Notes under the pieces: model-generated
The model's database searches: none
What the model saw: the letters and a program-made list of their open reading frames with translations, nothing else
What the model was told of the DNA's origin: nothing
Position numbers and translations under genes: made by a program
In this document: positions 1 to 8,584 of the stretch, one piece after another
Numbering within the stretch: position 1 is the first letter of the stretch
Layout: each line of letters begins with the position of its first letter
DNA from: an uncultured bacterium
GTDB taxonomy: Bacteria; Cyanobacteriota; Vampirovibrionia; Gastranaerophilales; Gastranaerophilaceae
NCBI GenBank assembly: GCA_902462155.1
Contig: CABQAQ010000008.1
Location: 1 to 64,000, forward strand
Direction: 5' to 3'
DNA length: 64,000 nt

Positions 1-374
1 AAGTAGAGGATAATGAGAATTGTTCTGATGGAAAGTATGCTTCTCATTGTGGAGGAGGGAACACAGGAGCAATAGGAGTTGCAATGTGTGGGATGTATGG
101 GTTTAAAAATTCAAAAAGCGTAGGCTCATATCCTTTGACAAAAATACAATGTGAAGCTTGTTTTAAATTAATAGCTGAATTATGTAAAAAATATAATATT
201 AAAATAACACATCAAACAGTTCAAACACATTATGAGTTTGGATTAACTCATCCAAAAACAACATCAGCAGGAAAGATTGACATTATTTTTCTTCCTTCAT
301 ACCCAGAAATAACGACAAATCAAATGGGAATCTTTATCCGTAACAAAGTGAAGTGGTATCTAGATAAAATTTAA
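1..374 (+). CDS. Phage-type N-acetylmuramoyl-L-alanine amidase (endolysin), 3' part
   Basis: Open from the window edge in the frame beginning at base 3, so the 5' end is missing. The visible 123 residues carry the second half of an Amidase_2-like fold: an ASHCGGGNTGAIGVAMCG stretch (the residues around the strand that follows the first zinc histidine), a helix with LTKIQCEACFKLI, and a TSAGKIDI segment matching the third zinc-ligand region of phage amidases, where T/S-x-x-K-x-D replaces the usual cysteine or aspartate ligand. The enzyme would cut the bond between muramic acid and the stem peptide. A terminator follows directly. It lies next to Mu-like transposase debris on the other strand, so I read it as a prophage remnant. 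Whether the complete gene is intact cannot be judged here. Confidence 0.7.
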   Translation, partial: VEDNENCSDGKYASHCGGGNTGAIGVAMCGMYGFKNSKSVGSYPLTKIQCEACFKLIAELCKKYNIKITHQTVQTHYEFGLTHPKTTSAGKIDIIFLPSYPEITTNQMGIFIRNKVKWYLDKI

Positions 375-416
375 ATTTTTCTCTTCCTTTTTTCTTTTTT
401 ACCTACATTTATACTT

Positions 417-452
417 AACTTCCCCTCTCTTTATTTAAAGGGGAGTTTTTTT
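417..452 (+). terminator. Rho-independent terminator of the amidase gene
   Basis: The arms AACTTCCCCT and AGGGGAGTT pair with one bulged T and are followed by seven T residues. It lies 43 bases after the amidase stop codon. Confidence 0.7.
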
Positions 453-559
453 GTAAATTGTTTCTATTTTCTATGTCCATTCTGTGTCCACTTAATATCA
501 TAATTCATATAGTTAGGATTTAATTCAATAAAACTAAAAGTACTAATTTTAAACTAAAT

Positions 560-1516
560 TTAGTTTATATTAAAAGTTTTCCAATCTAAAAATCCAATAA
601 GTGTTGCCCTTGATGGTTTTCCTGTAAATGGATTAATAACTTTAAAGTTTAAAGTATGTCCATCAGCTACTAATACTTGCCCAACCTCAAGCATACTTGT
701 ATCTCTCACGATATATGGTTCAACTTTATCTTTTAATGCTTTCATTCCATCACGAGCCAGAGTCCATTTATCTAGATTTGAGTCTCTAAACCAATAAGCA
801 TATCTTCTAAAAGTTATATCTTTTGTTAAACTTATAGATTTTCCTATAGAAAAATTGTTTGGGGATAAAAGAATTTTCAAAAATATTTTAATTTGTTCAT
901 CATTTAATGTTGTATTATATTCTTTTCTTGTCGAATATTTGTATTGCCCTACTAATGCAGTCCAATCATTGTTATATCCGAAAGTCCTTCTCCATCTGTA
1001 AAGTGAGCCTACAGATATTGTGCCGAGAGTTTTAAATATTTCTTCATGCAAGAACCCTGTATTATATAATTGGGTAAATTTTGCATCTATGCTTTGTTTT
1101 TCCTCTGATTTAAATTTATTATTTTTCTTTTCTCGTTTTTCTTTATTTCTAAAATCTATCTAGCATCTAACAATATCATATTTAGCGAGTGCCATTTTTC
1201 TTTGATTTTCAGATATTAGTTTTTCTTGTTTGATTTCAAAATTATTTAATTCAATAACTTCATTATCTATATGTTTAAAATCATCATAATATTCTTGAAT
1301 ATATTTAATTTGGTATTCTTCTTCCAAGGTGGATAATTTAATTTTATATGTTTTTCCACCTCTGGTATTTTCCACTTTATATTCATATTTATTTTGGTTT
1401 AGCGAAAGGCGAACACCTCTTTTAGTTATTCCCTTCAACTTTGCAACAGTTTCTACATCTATCCAAGTTTGACCTCTATCTATATTATTTAATATGTTGT
1501 CATTATTGTTCGTCAT
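560..1516 (-). pseudogene. Mu-like transposase (MuA family), amber-interrupted and truncated
   Basis: Two reading segments lie in the same frame, separated by one TAG at 1162-1160. The upstream segment has a MuA-type winged-helix DNA-binding domain (TWIDVETVAKLKGITKRGVR followed by GGKTYKI). The downstream segment has the second helical region (VGSLYRWRRTFGYNNDW) and the start of the RNase-H-like catalytic core with the first aspartate in VLVADGHTL. The sequence stops soon after FLDWKTFNIN, so the rest of the DDE catalytic domain is absent. The start is put at the ATG at 1516, preceded by GGGAGAT. The base context at the stop (C-stop-IDFR) suggests a lost tryptophan codon. The gene cannot make an active transposase. 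Confidence 0.75.
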
Positions 1517-1540
1517 TATTATCTCCCAATTTGAAGTCAT

Positions 1541-1957
1541 TGTATGTTAGATTGAAATTTGTCAAATTGGAAGTAAAAATAAAAACATCAATGTCGATAT
1601 CTTTAGATGTTACAGGAGAATTGTTATTTTTTGAATAACTTTCACCATAGAACTTTTTTTCAACATGTGTTTTCACAAATTCATAAAACAGTTCACCTTT
1701 ACTTATTCAAAGTTATGTTTTTAAACAAATATTTATATCTTTAAAAATATTAAAATTAACCGATTCGAAAATATCGGTAAGTTCTGACGTATTATAACCA
1801 ACAGCATAAAAAGCTGCAAAATAGAACCAACGGAGGAACCGATTATTTTTTTATATCGACGTTTAATTTTTTTAAAGCTTACAATGCACCGATATAAGTT
1901 AAACCACGAAGCTCCGCCACCTAAAATACATACATATGGTAGTTTTATTTCTTCCAT
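1541..1957 (-). pseudogene. Patatin-like phospholipase, 5' fragment, frameshifted
   Basis: Reading through several frames gives a close relative of the intact patatin protein at 10860-12074: YVCILGGGA, then LRGLTYIGAL, KKIIGSSVGS (the G-x-S-x-G nucleophile region), AVGYNTSELTDIF, FNIFKDIN, ISKGELFYEF and DVFIFTSNLTN. At least two frameshifts and three in-frame stops separate these blocks. Similarity ends abruptly near 1560, right beside the Mu-like transposase, so the 3' two thirds of the gene were probably lost when that element inserted. It is dead, and its value is as evidence of a former patatin paralogue. Confidence 0.8.
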
Positions 1958-2105
1958 AAATTTAAGTTTAACATAAAATTTACATAACTAAAATAATCTA
2001 TTATATTAGTGTCTTTATTCAATGTAAATATTTATTACAAAATTAGTAAATTAATTTTATTATTTGTTTTATATCTATTATGTATGGTATAAAAGGTGTG
2101 AATTT

Positions 2106-4688
2106 ATGATGTATGAACTTGGCAAGGATATTATGTTACAACGAAAGGTGAAAATGGAATCTCCTAGACTGCATAAAGGATTTCAAAGTTTGAAGCAATG
2201 TACTGCAAAAAAAGTTCAGACTGATACTTTGGAGCTTATGAATGTTAAAAAAAAAGACAAAGTTTTATCACCGCATTGTGAGGTAAAATATGAAAAAGAC
2301 CCAAATCAAATTGTGCATATATGTTTGGAAACAAAAAAAATGGGCAGTTCGTATAGTATCGGTGGTGTTGCGGATGTTTCATATCAGCTTTCAAAAGAGT
2401 TTATAAAAGAAGGAATTGATTCTCGACTTATTGTTCCATACTATAGTGCATGGCTTGATAACAATGATAATGAGGGTATAGTTATAAAAGATAAAAACGG
2501 TAATTTTAGACGAGAAAAAGATGCTCAAAATTATAGTTTAAAAGATGGTGAAAGTTTTGTCATACTTGATAAAAACGGGAAAAGTACAATTGAACTTGAA
2601 CGTATGGATGGAATATGTGGAAAAATTGAGCAAATGAATCCATATACTTATCAAAAAGAGAATATTGTATATCAAGTTTTTAAAATTAATAATCAAAGTG
2701 AAGAAATAAATAATGGACTTCCTGTTTATATTATACATACTCCAAATGTTGCAAGAATGCAGGAAGCTTATTATAACAATAAAAAAGATTTATCCAAAGG
2801 ACATTTTTTGGAATATGAATATGCGGCTTTTACTGTTGCAGCTACAAGAGCCTTAAAACAAATAGCAAGTATGACAAATGAACACTTTAATCCTGCAAAT
2901 TATCTTTTGCATGACAGATACACGTTTAATGCTATTGACGAAATGAAACGCACAAGTGATGATTTTTTTGAAGGAATAAAAATACACGAGGTTTTGCACA
3001 ATATAGGCAAAGCATATCAAGGCGAGTTTATGTTGCCACTTGATGCTTTTTCAATAATCTCAACAGGTGATAATGAAGCTATTGGTGCTTATATAGACTC
3101 TAACAATGGTGATAATATAAAAGCAGCACAAATTCTAAGAGAAGAAATTAATGAGAGAAAAAAGAAATTTTATGGTGAAAAAAAACAAGAACTTGATGTT
3201 GTAAAATATTTGTCTAAAGAAAATATATTAAATCCCTTTAAAGTGGTAATGAATTTTTATATGGGTAAATATATGTTAAATGATGAGTATAATATGACGG
3301 AAATTGGTCTATTAGCTGCACGAGAAAATCCTCAAATGGTTAGTATAGGAAATGTTTCTACATATTATGGATATGAAGTCAAGCAGAGTAAAACAAGAGA
3401 TATCGCTTGTAATCTTTATAATTCAATACTAAACACGACAACATTAGATATAACAAACGGTACTGATTTAAATTCAATGGAGACGGCTAAACCATTTCAA
3501 GCAAATGGAACAAAGTTTGGTCCTAAAGGTTCTTTTATTATGAGTGAAGAAAGTCCGCTTAAAAATTATTCTCTATATGATGTTTCTATGTCCGATTCTA
3601 TGGTATATGAGCGAAAACAACATAATAAAATGCTTTTTTATGATTGTTTAAAGAATAAAAAGAATGAAGATATTTTCGACACTAATGAGAATTCTTTAAA
3701 TCGTTTATTTTTTACAAAAGAGCAAATTGAAAATAAAGATTGTCCATCAAGTGTATACGGTTATATACGAGATGGAATTGAAAATCCAATAATTATTTCG
3801 GGTTGGGGACGTGGAGATGAACAAAAGGGATTTACCGCAACACTTGAAGGTTTTAAACAATTTTTGAATAATAATACAGTTCGAGAATGTGATAAACAAA
3901 AAGTCATATTAACACTTGGAGGAACATTTAAAGATAAGTCAAATCCAGAATGGAAAAAAATAAAGGAATTAATAGATGAAATTAATAAAATAGCAAAAGG
4001 AAAATACTCAGGTCAGGTAATTTTTGCAGATGGTTGGTTTGCTAATAAGCTTGCAAGTTGTAGTGATTTTACAATATTTACAAGTCGTCAGGAACCATGT
4101 GGTATTACACCATTAGAGTCAATGGGGTGTGCAACACCTGTTTTGGCTATTAAAACAGGTGGTTTTGTAAATACTGTCCAAGATGATGAAACTGGATTTT
4201 TTACTTATAATCCGTATACTTTGTCAAAAGAAAATTTAAATTTAAGATATAGAAAAACAAAGAAATATGCTGGCAAACTTATACGTGGCAATATAGATCT
4301 GATGCGGCAGTTTGCAGCTGGAGAAGAAGTGGCTAAATTATTTATAAAAGTTGTTAGCCTAGAACCCAATGATTTAAAAAGAATGCAAAGAAAATGTTTG
4401 GAAGCAAAAAATAATTGGAGTGATAATATAAGAGCAAACATTTCACCTCAAAATCCTCAAAAAATAACAAAATCTGCTGTTAAACGATACTTAGAAGATG
4501 TTTTTGAATTAAAAAAGAATCCTGAAACAGGCAAATGGGAGGAAATACAAAATAGGAAAAATAAAAATTTAAGGTTTCAATTAGATACACAAAAAAGAAA
4601 AAATGCCTTAAAATTTTTACCAATAAATTTTAAAGCATTCTTTACAAATAATAAATATTTTTTCAAACATGCAAAAGTTGTTGATTAA
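2106..4688 (+). CDS. Glycogen/starch synthase-like glycosyltransferase (GT5), large variant
   Basis: The product is a predicted 861-residue cytosolic glucosyltransferase that would extend alpha-1,4-glucan from a nucleotide sugar. The N-terminal domain has GGVADV (about residues 86-91), the counterpart of the glucosyl-donor loop KTGGLADV of GT5 synthases. Near residue 660 comes a typical GT-B nucleotide-binding segment, SRQEPCGITPLESMG, followed by KTGGFVNTV. The length far exceeds the roughly 480 residues of bacterial GlgA: there are about 80 extra N-terminal residues, long inserts between the two Rossmann domains and a basic C-terminal tail. The ATG at 2106 is chosen because AAAAGGTG lies upstream; a TTG at 2064 in the same frame lacks one. 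The donor loop differs from the family (SSYSI before GGVADV), so the substrate is uncertain. Phosphorylase and branching genes lie 8-12 kb away. Confidence 0.7.
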   Translation: MMYELGKDIMLQRKVKMESPRLHKGFQSLKQCTAKKVQTDTLELMNVKKKDKVLSPHCEVKYEKDPNQIVHICLETKKMGSSYSIGGVADVSYQLSKEFIKEGIDSRLIVPYYSAWLDNNDNEGIVIKDKNGNFRREKDAQNYSLKDGESFVILDKNGKSTIELERMDGICGKIEQMNPYTYQKENIVYQVFKINNQSEEINNGLPVYIIHTPNVARMQEAYYNNKKDLSKGHFLEYEYAAFTVAATRALKQIASMTNEHFNPANYLLHDRYTFNAIDEMKRTSDDFFEGIKIHEVLHNIGKAYQGEFMLPLDAFSIISTGDNEAIGAYIDSNNGDNIKAAQILREEINERKKKFYGEKKQELDVVKYLSKENILNPFKVVMNFYMGKYMLNDEYNMTEIGLLAARENPQMVSIGNVSTYYGYEVKQSKTRDIACNLYNSILNTTTLDITNGTDLNSMETAKPFQANGTKFGPKGSFIMSEESPLKNYSLYDVSMSDSMVYERKQHNKMLFYDCLKNKKNEDIFDTNENSLNRLFFTKEQIENKDCPSSVYGYIRDGIENPIIISGWGRGDEQKGFTATLEGFKQFLNNNTVRECDKQKVILTLGGTFKDKSNPEWKKIKELIDEINKIAKGKYSGQVIFADGWFANKLASCSDFTIFTSRQEPCGITPLESMGCATPVLAIKTGGFVNTVQDDETGFFTYNPYTLSKENLNLRYRKTKKYAGKLIRGNIDLMRQFAAGEEVAKLFIKVVSLEPNDLKRMQRKCLEAKNNWSDNIRANISPQNPQKITKSAVKRYLEDVFELKKNPETGKWEEIQNRKNKNLRFQLDTQKRKNALKFLPINFKAFFTNNKYFFKHAKVVD

Positions 4689-4792
4689 ACAGTTGCTTTA
4701 GCTTTTTCAATACATTTAATTAAAGTGTCAACATTATGTTGAAGTAGAACAGATTTTGCCCAAGAAATTTACTAAAAACACAATTATAATAA

Positions 4793-5441
4793 CTACTCAA
4801 AAAACTGGAGAACTTGGCAAAAGTTATTTTTTACTGTTCTTATGGAGAAAAGTATTCAACAGAACAAGTTGTCAGAGAATATTATAAAAATAGTGGTTAT
4901 CAGGTTATACGTGCTGAATATTCTTTTTAGAAAGGAATATTTGTACTTGCTTTTTTTGATGAACTCTACCCTCAAACATTAAATCTGAAAGCCAAAAATA
5001 AATTCTTTAATATCGAAAGATCTGATATTTCAACAGAAGAATTATATAAAAAATTAAAAGAGATTAAGAAATCTAATATCCAGCAGTTTATAAATAATCA
5101 GATAGCCAAACACGAGCAAGGTTCATATATTCGTTGGCTTGATAAGTGGGGAATTGAAGGTTACAAAAATTCATCAGAATATTTTAAATCACCTATTGTG
5201 CAAGAGTTTTTAAAAAGAATTGATAATAAAACTTTTTGTAAAATTTTAAAACACACGATAGATAAATATAATATAAACCCTGTTGGGACAACTGATTACA
5301 TTGTTTGGGATAATAAGGAAATGATTTTTATTGAAGTTAAACGAAAAAATGAAACTCTAAAGCCTGAACAAATTGAATGGGGGTGCATTTTTGCTAAAAA
5401 ATCATCTTTCCTATAAGATTTTGCGTGTTTTATCCCAATAA
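4793..5441 (+). pseudogene. VRR-NUC family nuclease, decayed
   Basis: One frame reads from 4793 through a TAG at 4928-4930 to a TAA after KKSSFL. The sequence resembles VRR-NUC (PD-(D/E)xK) proteins: YSTEQVVREYY, GYQVIRAEYSF, FVLAFFDE, then the catalytic core TTDYIVWDNKEMIFIEVKRK with D and E-x-K, and KPEQIEW. Around 5397 a frameshift reconnects to NHLSYKILRVLSQ and a TAA at 5439, the expected C-terminal strand of this fold. One nonsense codon and one frameshift mean no functional product. No start codon with a ribosome binding site was found, so the 5' end is also doubtful. Such nucleases often travel with phage or defence genes, but none are adjacent. Confidence 0.65.
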
Positions 5442-5533
5442 CTTCCAACTAAAATGTTACAATTGCAACACTTTATCTTAAAATCCATAATAATAATACA
5501 AAATAATGCACTGATAATATGCTACAAAAAAAT

Positions 5534-5569
5534 AAAAAAGAATTTCTGAAATCAATGAAATTCTTTTTT
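5534..5569 (-). terminator. Terminator of the tRNA(CAT) gene
   Basis: A perfect 13-base stem (AAAAAAGAATTTC / GAAATTCTTTTTT) with a 10-base loop lies just downstream of the reverse-strand tRNA. On that strand it is followed by A and seven T residues. Confidence 0.75.
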
Positions 5570-5573
5570 ATAA

Positions 5574-5647
5574 TAGCTGGGGAGAGATTCGAACTCTCGA
5601 CCTTACGGGTATGAGCCGTACGCTCTCACCAACTGAGCTACCCAGCC
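5574..5647 (-). tRNA. tRNA with CAT anticodon (elongator Met, or Ile-CAT)
   Basis: The reverse strand folds as a complete cloverleaf: acceptor GGCTGGG/CCCAGCT (G1-U72 wobble, discriminator A), D arm with AGCTCAGTTGGTGAGAGC, anticodon stem TACGG/CCGTA with loop CTCATAC, and a TTCGAAT T-loop. CCA is not encoded. The anticodon stem lacks the three G-C pairs of initiators, and the initiator gene is elsewhere (39530), so this is elongator tRNA-Met or the lysidine-modified tRNA-Ile. The sequence does not settle which. Confidence 0.92.
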
Positions 5648-5825
5648 ACGTATTAATTTTAACTTATTACCACAATTTAAAAATTAGGTAACTTATTATT
5701 TTTCTAACCTTTTTAGACATTTGGTTAAAATTATGGTAGTTAACTTTTATCAATAATGAAAAAATATTCTTACTAATTTAAGCTACCTTGCCATAAAATA
5801 ATTAAATAATAAACAAAAATAATAA

Positions 5826-6743
5826 TCAAGTATTTAATTGAGAACCTATACCAATTTCTGAAAGAATATCTTTAAAATTTCTATATAAAATTTTGGCAAA
5901 TTCTTCAGTATTGATTTGTGTTGTAACAATAGCAAGTAATTCATCTGGTAATTCTTGGACTAACTTAATTAAATCTTCTTGCTCAAGGTGAGATACAGTT
6001 TTAATCATATCTTCTTTTTGTAGTTGAATAATTGGTTTAGAAAGAGCATCTTGAGAAAATTCTAAGAACAATTTAGGATTTTCTTGTGTAAGATTATTAA
6101 TCATTAATATTTTGTTTTCCGGATCCATAACTTTAATAGCGGATTTAAAAGTATCAGAATTAAAATTACTAATTTCTGATATCATATCTTCTTTTGATTT
6201 GCCTTCAATTGGGTTTCCAGTTATAGACTCTATCATTTTTGACAATTGATCAGGTGATATTTTTTCAAGGAATTTCATCATATGTTGTTTTTCAACTTTA
6301 GTTGAATCAAAGAATTTGTCTAACTCTCTTTCATCAGTTTTTTTTAGAAATTCTTCAGGAGAAAATTTTTCTAATAGAATTTTAGCTAATTGTTTTTGAG
6401 GTAGGTTTTGGATTAAAGATATAAGTTTTTCATCATTAAAGAAGTTCAACCCAATAGTTAAATCTTTCTTTTCAAGATATGGCAATAGATTCCTCAAATC
6501 AGTAGTATTAAAATTTTTCATAATAAGATATTTATTTTCAGGATTATCAAGTTCAAAAAACTCAATCATCTTAATAGGGTCTTGTAAAATATCTCTATCA
6601 AAATTAGCAGCTTTAACGTTACCGGCTTCAGCTTCAAGCTCCATTATTTCATCAATACTTTTATTTCCATATTCTCTGAGCTTTGATAGACTAATACCAA
6701 AATAGTTTGTTAATAAATATATATTTAAATCCAAAGCTATCAT
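5826..6743 (-). CDS. Helical-repeat protein of unknown function
   Basis: 305 residues, no signal peptide or clear membrane segment. After an N-terminal helix-rich stretch it consists of repeated roughly 25-residue helical hairpins with a conserved rhythm of the type L-x-x-L-P-x-x-x-L-x-K-I-L (for example LISLIQNLPQKQLAKILLEKF and LIKLVQELPDELLAIVTTQI, shown as family pattern). This is reminiscent of the superhelical N domain of MgtE or of FliG/HEAT-type scaffolds, but no magnesium channel or flagellar domain follows. The start at 6743 is preceded by AGGAGT; an earlier in-frame ATG at 6779 has no such site. It stands alone between a tRNA and divergent unknown genes. I cannot assign a function; a protein-protein interaction scaffold is only a guess. 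Confidence 0.6.
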   Translation of the reverse strand: MIALDLNIYLLTNYFGISLSKLREYGNKSIDEIMELEAEAGNVKAANFDRDILQDPIKMIEFFELDNPENKYLIMKNFNTTDLRNLLPYLEKKDLTIGLNFFNDEKLISLIQNLPQKQLAKILLEKFSPEEFLKKTDERELDKFFDSTKVEKQHMMKFLEKISPDQLSKMIESITGNPIEGKSKEDMISEISNFNSDTFKSAIKVMDPENKILMINNLTQENPKLFLEFSQDALSKPIIQLQKEDMIKTVSHLEQEDLIKLVQELPDELLAIVTTQINTEEFAKILYRNFKDILSEIGIGSQLNT

Positions 6744-6939
6744 ATAAAAAATACTCCTATAATATATATATAAAAACATTTATATATATATTATTTTACT
6801 TAAAATATCATATAATTAGATTTTTTTACAATTTGTTACAATAAAATATGTTAAAAAAATTTACATTATAAAAAATACTAGCAAATATAATTTTATGCCC
6901 TGTTTAAATCAAATATGAAAATAATGGATTATATAAAAA

Positions 6940-7482
6940 ATGCCTGTAATAAATAATAATAAAGTAACAGCTAGTCAATTTATACAAAAATCAAACAACA
7001 AAGCTGATAAAACAAAATTAGTTCGGACTCTTGTAAAATTTAATGAACAAGGTTCTGAAAAATTAGCAAATATAGTAAATATGGCAGGTAAAGCAATAGT
7101 TGCACCAGCAGTAATTATAATGAATCCACTTGTAAGTAAAGATGATAAAGAAGATAGAAAATATACTGCTTGTAAGCAACCTATAGAAGCTGTAATCATG
7201 GGTACCAGTCAATTATTTATGTTAAGCTCTTTAGATAAAATTTTAGATAATTTATCAAAAAAAGGTAAATTATGGGATGAATATAACATTAAAAATAAAT
7301 GCACTGATAATCTTGAAGAATCATTAAAGCGTTTAAATATTCTTAAAGACAGGATAGGATTTATTTTGGTACTTGCTACTATACCTATTTTAACTAAAAT
7401 TTCTAATTATATATATCCCAAAATAATGAATATAATGATGCCTCAAAAAGAGGATCTAAATCTATCAAAGCAAAAGAGATAA
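6940..7482 (+). CDS. Unknown membrane protein, first of a related pair
   Basis: 180 residues with two hydrophobic segments, around residues 50-65 (NMAGKAIVAPAVIIMNPL) and 136-160 (RIGFILVLATIPILTKI), separated by a polar region with SKDDKEDRKYTACKQPIEAV. I do not recognise a named family. The same order of features (a short hydrophobic stretch, a charged K-x-DR or EKR segment, a helix, then a second hydrophobic segment near the C-terminus) is seen in the next gene 11 bases downstream, so the two are probably distant paralogues in one transcript. The ribosome binding site is weak. Confidence 0.6.
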   Translation: MPVINNNKVTASQFIQKSNNKADKTKLVRTLVKFNEQGSEKLANIVNMAGKAIVAPAVIIMNPLVSKDDKEDRKYTACKQPIEAVIMGTSQLFMLSSLDKILDNLSKKGKLWDEYNIKNKCTDNLEESLKRLNILKDRIGFILVLATIPILTKISNYIYPKIMNIMMPQKEDLNLSKQKR

Positions 7483-7493
7483 AAGGTTATATT

Positions 7494-8003
7494 ATGAATA
7501 ATTCTATTTCAGTTTATGGAAATAAAATATATAATAATTTAAAGAAATCATTTAGACACCACGTTGATAAAAGCATACAAAATGACTGTTTTGCCGCTAA
7601 ATTTTTAATATGCACAAATGTAGCAAAGGATATTTATGCTTATGGGTGTAGATTCAAAGAAAGTAAAAACAATAAAGAAATTCCAGAAGAAAAAAGAAAT
7701 TTAGTAGCTGCTTTAGACCTTGTTTCTGGAGGAGTAACAGCTATTGTTCAAATTTTAGTTGGATTTGCTATTGCTAATCCAAAACTACAAGATAAAATAT
7801 CAAATAAATTATTCCAAAATGTATCACAAGAAATACAACCAATTGTGAAAAAAAGTTTTATAGCACTTACATCTTTAATCGGTTCGGGTATAATAGCAGA
7901 AAGAATAATTGTACCATTAATTTCTACTCCGTTAGCAGAATCGCTAAAGACTAAAATTAATAGTATAAATAATGATAATACAAGAAAAATTGATAAATTT
8001 TAA
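7494..8003 (+). CDS. Unknown membrane protein, second of a related pair
   Basis: 169 residues, start ATG preceded by AAAAGG. It has PEEKRNLVAALDLVSGGV, then a hydrophobic stretch VQILVGFAIA, and a second one near the C-terminus (ALTSLIGSGIIAERIIVPLI). The arrangement mirrors the upstream protein: a charged motif followed by a helix, then a terminal membrane segment. No catalytic motif is visible. Co-transcription with the preceding gene is likely from the 11-base gap. It probably belongs to a lineage-specific family, since I know of no characterised homologue. Confidence 0.6.
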   Translation: MNNSISVYGNKIYNNLKKSFRHHVDKSIQNDCFAAKFLICTNVAKDIYAYGCRFKESKNNKEIPEEKRNLVAALDLVSGGVTAIVQILVGFAIANPKLQDKISNKLFQNVSQEIQPIVKKSFIALTSLIGSGIIAERIIVPLISTPLAESLKTKINSINNDNTRKIDKF

Positions 8004-8142
8004 TAAATACTTGATTATCAAATATAATTATGTTTAGATAAAAGAATAAAATAAGTTGTTAATCCTCTCAAAAAAAAACAATTTATTTTGCGGCTGAATT
8101 GTCTAATATGTAATAAATAAAAATTCAGGAGAGTAACCTAAA

Positions 8143-8499
8143 ATGGTAAAAGTAAGATTAAAAAGACTAGGATGTAAAAAAAATCCAGTATATAGGGTTG
8201 TTGTAATCAACTCTGCTGCTAAACGTAATGGTAGAGCTATAGAAGAAGTTGGATTTTATAATCCAAAAACTAAGGAAATGCAATTAAATAAACCTGCTAT
8301 TCAAGAATGGATAGCAAAAGGTGCTCAACCAACAGATACAGTTAAGTATTTAATAGAAAACTGTGATGAAAATGGTAAATTAATATACAAAGTAAAAGAA
8401 GAAGTAAAACTATCAAAGAAAGCTAAAGCAAAGTTAGAAGAAGAAAAGAAAGCAGCTGAAGAAGCTGCCGCCGCCGCTCAAGAAGCTGCGGCTCAGTAA
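8143..8499 (+). CDS. rpsP: 30S ribosomal protein S16
   Basis: Small-subunit ribosomal protein that binds 16S rRNA early in assembly. The first 85 residues are a textbook S16 (VKVRLKRLGCKKNPVYRVVV, then RNGRAIEEVGFYNP). The protein is 118 residues because of a lysine-, glutamate- and alanine-rich tail after residue 88 ending in repeated alanines, longer than the usual 80-90. Translation starts at an ATG preceded by AGGAG, and a strong terminator follows 21 bases after the stop codon. The usual partners rimM, trmD and rplS are absent here; the gene is a single-gene transcription unit. Confidence 0.97.
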   Translation: MVKVRLKRLGCKKNPVYRVVVINSAAKRNGRAIEEVGFYNPKTKEMQLNKPAIQEWIAKGAQPTDTVKYLIENCDENGKLIYKVKEEVKLSKKAKAKLEEEKKAAEEAAAAAQEAAAQ

Positions 8500-8520
8500 A
8501 GCATATATTTAAGCTTTTAA

Positions 8521-8552
8521 ATGCCGCTTTAATTTTTAAAGCGGCATTTTTA
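8521..8552 (+). terminator. Terminator of rpsP
   Basis: A perfect 12-base stem ATGCCGCTTTAA / TTAAAGCGGCAT with a TTT loop is followed by TTTTTATTTG. Confidence 0.9.
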
Positions 8553-8584
8553 TTTGTTATTAATTATAAAAAGAAAGTTTTTCT

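Noticed and set aside
4685..4763. Reverse-strand fragment reading WAKSVLLQHNVDTLIKCIEKAK
   Set aside because: Very short, bounded by stops, and overlaps the end of the GT5 gene; could be a gene remnant but no family is recognisable.
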